Assembly (NCBI GenBank): GCA_902786355.1
Contig: CADABZ010000001.1
Location: 1-64,000 of the forward strand
Direction of reading: 5' to 3'
From: an uncultured Eubacteriales bacterium
GTDB taxonomy: Bacteria > Bacillota > Clostridia > Peptostreptococcales > Anaerovoracaceae
DNA: 64,000 nucleotides
Shown here: one piece after another, positions 61,476-64,000 of the stretch
Numbering within the stretch: position 1 is the stretch's first letter
Layout: every line of letters begins with the position of its first letter
Translations under genes and position numbers: made by a program
Notes under the pieces: generated by a model
What the model saw: the letters and a program-made list of their open reading frames with translations, nothing else
Told to the model about the DNA's origin: nothing
Database searches by the model: none

Positions 61476-64000
61476 TCAGAGACTTGTCGGCCTGTCGCCG
61501 TCACGCCATCCAGGCTCATATTCGTAGTGAGCAGGTTTATCTACGACCCATACTTTTTCAGTTTTTTCTTCATTCCAAGCCTCTTTGACAAGAACTTTTT
61601 TATATACTGGTCTTTGCTCATAACCAATTATTGGAGGATCACCATATATTGGCTTTGTCGGATCATCATTTCCATCTGCATCTTTCTCATAACCAATTAT
61701 TGGAGGATCACCATATATTGGCCTGCTCGGATCATCTTCAGTACCAACTTGCTGATTTTCGTATACAGCGTCATGAGGGATAATGGTTGTCTTGGTCTCA
61801 TAGTGGCCCTGTTCAGGTATGAGCTTTCTGTGTGATGCTCTTTCTCTGTCCCATTTAGCCTGGAGTTCTCTGAGCTTTTCCTGTTCCTCACGTTCTTTTT
61901 CTTCCTGTTCCTTGCGGAGCTCTTCCGGACTCTTGTATCTCGTCAGACCGGTTTCTGTACCTTTTGTGAAGTATTCGCCGTACTTCTCGATGACGTTGGA
62001 AGGCTGATCCGGATATTCGCCTCTGCATGCCTTAGGGATCTGATTCATGATCTTTCCCCAGAGTCTGGCTGCAACATATGAACGGTCAGACATCTCAACA
62101 TTCTGGTCTGTTCCTATCCACAGAGAAGCGGCATAGGTTGGGGTGAAACCGTCGAACCAGATGTCGTACTTGTCATTGGTAGTACCGGTCTTTCCGCCGT
62201 GGCTTACTTCGCTTATACCATAGTTGTTGGCTCTTACTACGGACTGAAGCACATCAGTCATGATGAAGGCTACACCTTCGTTGATAGCTTCTGTCTGTGT
62301 GGATTTGCCTTCAAGGATAGTTTCACCTTTTCTGTCGACGACCTTGGTATAGCAGATAGGGGTGTTGAGCTTGCCCTTGCCAGGAAATGCTGCATATGCA
62401 AGAGCCATCTCGAGCGGCTCCACACCCTGGCACATAGCTCCGAGAGCCAGTGCTGCAGGATTTATGTCATTTGCATATTCGCTTGCGTCATCAACTACTG
62501 TTGTAATGCCGAATTTCTTGAGCTGCTGTATCGCATAGTCAGGTCCGATCTGCAGAAGGAGCTTGACTGCGCATGTGTTGATCGACTGCTGTATAGCTGT
62601 CGTGAAAGTATTGCTTCCGGAGAAAGATCTGGTAACGTTCTCCGGCCAGTCTTTGCCTTCGATGTGTGTGCGCTCATCGTAGATCGAGGAGTGTACAGTT
62701 ACATAATCTCCCCAGCCTTTGACTCCCTGCTGGTCGATATCATAATCGATGTATTTCCATTTCTGGCCTTTTTCTTCGAGCTCATAGCTCTTCTGCAGAG
62801 CACAGCCGTATACGGAAAGAGGCTTGATCGAGGATCCCGGCTGACGGGCATTGAGAGATCTGTTGAGAAGCTTCTGTCCTCTGAATGATCTTCCTCCGAC
62901 CATTGCCTTGACCTCGCCGGTGCCGACACCTACGATGGTCATCGCTGCCTGTGGCTGCATCGTCCTGGTCGCAAGTGAGTATGCATCAGGAGTGATGATA
63001 AGGCTGTCATCCTCTATGACCATATCTCCTGCATAATCCTTGAAGTAATCAGCAGAGATGATAAGGTTGCCGTCAGAGTCAAGCGACTTATATATGGACG
63101 GAACATTGATGTAGCCGCCCTGGATCGAATACAGCTGCTCATCTTCATCAACGACGTAGAAGTTCTTGAACTCAAGACTGTAGTCAACGCCGTCATCAAC
63201 CTTTGTTTCGTATATGTGCAGATCGTGGCCTTTGAGGATCGTCACAGATCCGTCACTGTTAATTTTCACATCATCCGGAGTGAGTGTGAAATGACCGTCT
63301 TCATCGAAGAAGTGCTCATAGTTGTACAGCGCGATATCGCCGTCGTTGTTGAGCATGTTGCCGTCTTCATCGGTGTTGTATATAGCAGATACAGTAGGAA
63401 AGTTGGATGAATCCTTGAACTCCTCTGCGATGACGTTCTGAGCTGTACTGTCCATTGTGGAGTAGATCTTAAGACCCTTGGTATATACCATTCGCTCAGC
63501 GTCTGCATATTCCATACCGTACTGATCCATAAGATCGCTGATAACTGTATCTACGATGTACTCATGGAAATATGAGTAGTTGCCGTTGCCTGATGTGATA
63601 GTCGGGTTAATGAAGTTGTTCAGAGACTGATCAGCTGCTTCATTGAATTGGGTTTCATCTATATACCCCTGATCCTTCATGAGTCTCAGAGTGAGATCAC
63701 GGCGGGCTCTTGCTGTATCGTTGGTGACGATGGTATCAGGATCCTTCTGTACGATCATGGCATCTTCGCCAGGCTGATAGCCGTCGCCGACATATTTGAG
63801 GAGGGCATAATCTTCAGGAGCCTGAGGCAGGGCAGCGAGGGCTGCACATTCTACAAGGGAAAGATCTTTTACCTCTTTGGAGAAATATGTCCTTGCTGCA
63901 GCATCTACACCGTAGCATCCATACCCGAGATAGATCGAGTTGAGATAAGCTTCTACTATCTCTTCTTTGCTCAGAGCCCGCTCTATCTTGCTGGCGTAGT
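61476..64000 (-). CDS. Class A penicillin-binding protein, second paralogue (N-terminus outside window)
   Basis: The frame is open from the right window edge to the stop at 61476, giving 840 residues with the 5' end missing. The visible glycosyltransferase part includes EEIVEAYLNSIYLGYGCYG and LAALPQAPEDYAL. An inserted domain of about 110 residues, rich in Asp and Gly, precedes the transpeptidase. The transpeptidase has SSIK in RQPGSSIKPLSVYG, SINTC and GGKTGTTNDKYD. The C-terminus differs from the first PBP: a basic/acidic coiled stretch, then two 23-residue units ending PIYGDPPIIGYE, and a Tyr/Trp-rich end (HYEYEPGW). The repetitive tail is more AT-rich than the catalytic part. An internal ATG at 63758 is not the start. 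Confidence 0.93.
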   Translation of the reverse strand, partial: YASKIERALSKEEIVEAYLNSIYLGYGCYGVDAAARTYFSKEVKDLSLVECAALAALPQAPEDYALLKYVGDGYQPGEDAMIVQKDPDTIVTNDTARARRDLTLRLMKDQGYIDETQFNEAADQSLNNFINPTITSGNGNYSYFHEYIVDTVISDLMDQYGMEYADAERMVYTKGLKIYSTMDSTAQNVIAEEFKDSSNFPTVSAIYNTDEDGNMLNNDGDIALYNYEHFFDEDGHFTLTPDDVKINSDGSVTILKGHDLHIYETKVDDGVDYSLEFKNFYVVDEDEQLYSIQGGYINVPSIYKSLDSDGNLIISADYFKDYAGDMVIEDDSLIITPDAYSLATRTMQPQAAMTIVGVGTGEVKAMVGGRSFRGQKLLNRSLNARQPGSSIKPLSVYGCALQKSYELEEKGQKWKYIDYDIDQQGVKGWGDYVTVHSSIYDERTHIEGKDWPENVTRSFSGSNTFTTAIQQSINTCAVKLLLQIGPDYAIQQLKKFGITTVVDDASEYANDINPAALALGAMCQGVEPLEMALAYAAFPGKGKLNTPICYTKVVDRKGETILEGKSTQTEAINEGVAFIMTDVLQSVVRANNYGISEVSHGGKTGTTNDKYDIWFDGFTPTYAASLWIGTDQNVEMSDRSYVAARLWGKIMNQIPKACRGEYPDQPSNVIEKYGEYFTKGTETGLTRYKSPEELRKEQEEKEREEQEKLRELQAKWDRERASHRKLIPEQGHYETKTTIIPHDAVYENQQVGTEDDPSRPIYGDPPIIGYEKDADGNDDPTKPIYGDPPIIGYEQRPVYKKVLVKEAWNEEKTEKVWVVDKPAHYEYEPGWRDGDRPTSL
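61618..61727 (-). repeat. 69-bp in-frame tandem repeat in the second PBP tail
   Basis: The segment beginning TAACCAATTATTGGAGGATC on the + strand occurs at 61621 and 61690 with 35 or more identical bases. The 69-bp period is 23 codons (PIYGDPPIIGYE units). Confidence 0.9.

Noticed and set aside
63758..63760. Start codon of the second PBP at the internal ATG
   Set aside because: The same frame continues upstream with conserved glycosyltransferase motifs to the window edge, so the ATG is internal.

Overview
The window reads as a stretch of chromosome from an anaerobic, low-to-mid GC Firmicute of class Clostridia. The evidence is the gene order def-fmt-yugP-rsmB-prpC-prkC-rsgA-rpe, the argR-recN pair, the PASTA-domain kinase, QueH instead of QueG, AsnA and strong AGGAGG-type ribosome binding sites. 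A family such as Anaerovoracaceae (Eubacteriales Family XIII) would fit, but that is inference only. No rRNA, tRNA, CRISPR array, prophage or classical insertion sequence was found. Genes run mostly on the + strand in short operons.

Layout. 0-4 kb: the end of an unknown gene, then a class A penicillin-binding protein. 4-9 kb: an SGNH hydrolase, a YbaK-type deacylase, endonuclease IV, a secreted protein and a small membrane protein. 9-17 kb: a tiny membrane ORF, a SEC-C protein, an MFS transporter overlapping a class II UvrA, an EamA transporter, a phosphoesterase and a NYN-LOTUS protein. 17-18.5 kb (- strand): a DUF3990/XRE module resembling a toxin-antitoxin pair. 18.7-23 kb: nagB, glmM and a left-handed beta-helix acyltransferase (amino-sugar metabolism), then a CofE-like ligase. 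23.5-26.6 kb: a TIGR01212 radical SAM gene, and divergently queH-asnA. 26.6-36.3 kb: priA, def, fmt, yugP-like, rsmB, prpC, prkC, rsgA, rpe. 36.6-39.5 kb: comEC. 39.6-40.8 kb: an AT-rich islet with a structured repeat and a nuclease-like ORF. 41-51 kb: argR, recN, holA (-), ruvCAB, queA, tgt, a CmpB-like membrane protein and an RlmD-like methyltransferase. 51-58.5 kb: a cystatin-like lipoprotein, an adhesin pseudogene, a CyuA-like enzyme (-) divergent from a split ThrE exporter, a C39-like protein, adenine deaminase and a PAP2 phosphatase. 58.5-64 kb (-): coaBC, an NSS sodium symporter and a second class A PBP that runs off the window.

How the genes connect. Queuosine: Tgt, QueA and QueH cover base insertion, epoxyqueuosine formation and its reduction. 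Cell wall: GlmM, the acyltransferase, NagB, both PBPs, and the PrkC/PrpC kinase-phosphatase pair that typically controls wall synthesis. DNA repair and uptake: Nfo, UvrA2, PriA, RecN, RuvABC, HolA and ComEC. Translation: Def, Fmt, RsmB, RsgA.

The most interesting signal is a dispersed intergenic element of about 210 bp, with three clear copies (6604-6810 minus, 23199-23408 plus, 39649-39856 plus) and a probable decayed copy (8351-8515). The copies keep three nested stems, with base-pair covariation in two of them. One copy sits immediately upstream of the AT-rich ORF with a PD-(D/E)XK-like core. A second genome-wide theme is perfect or near-perfect in-frame tandem duplications in surface loops and tails of otherwise conserved enzymes.
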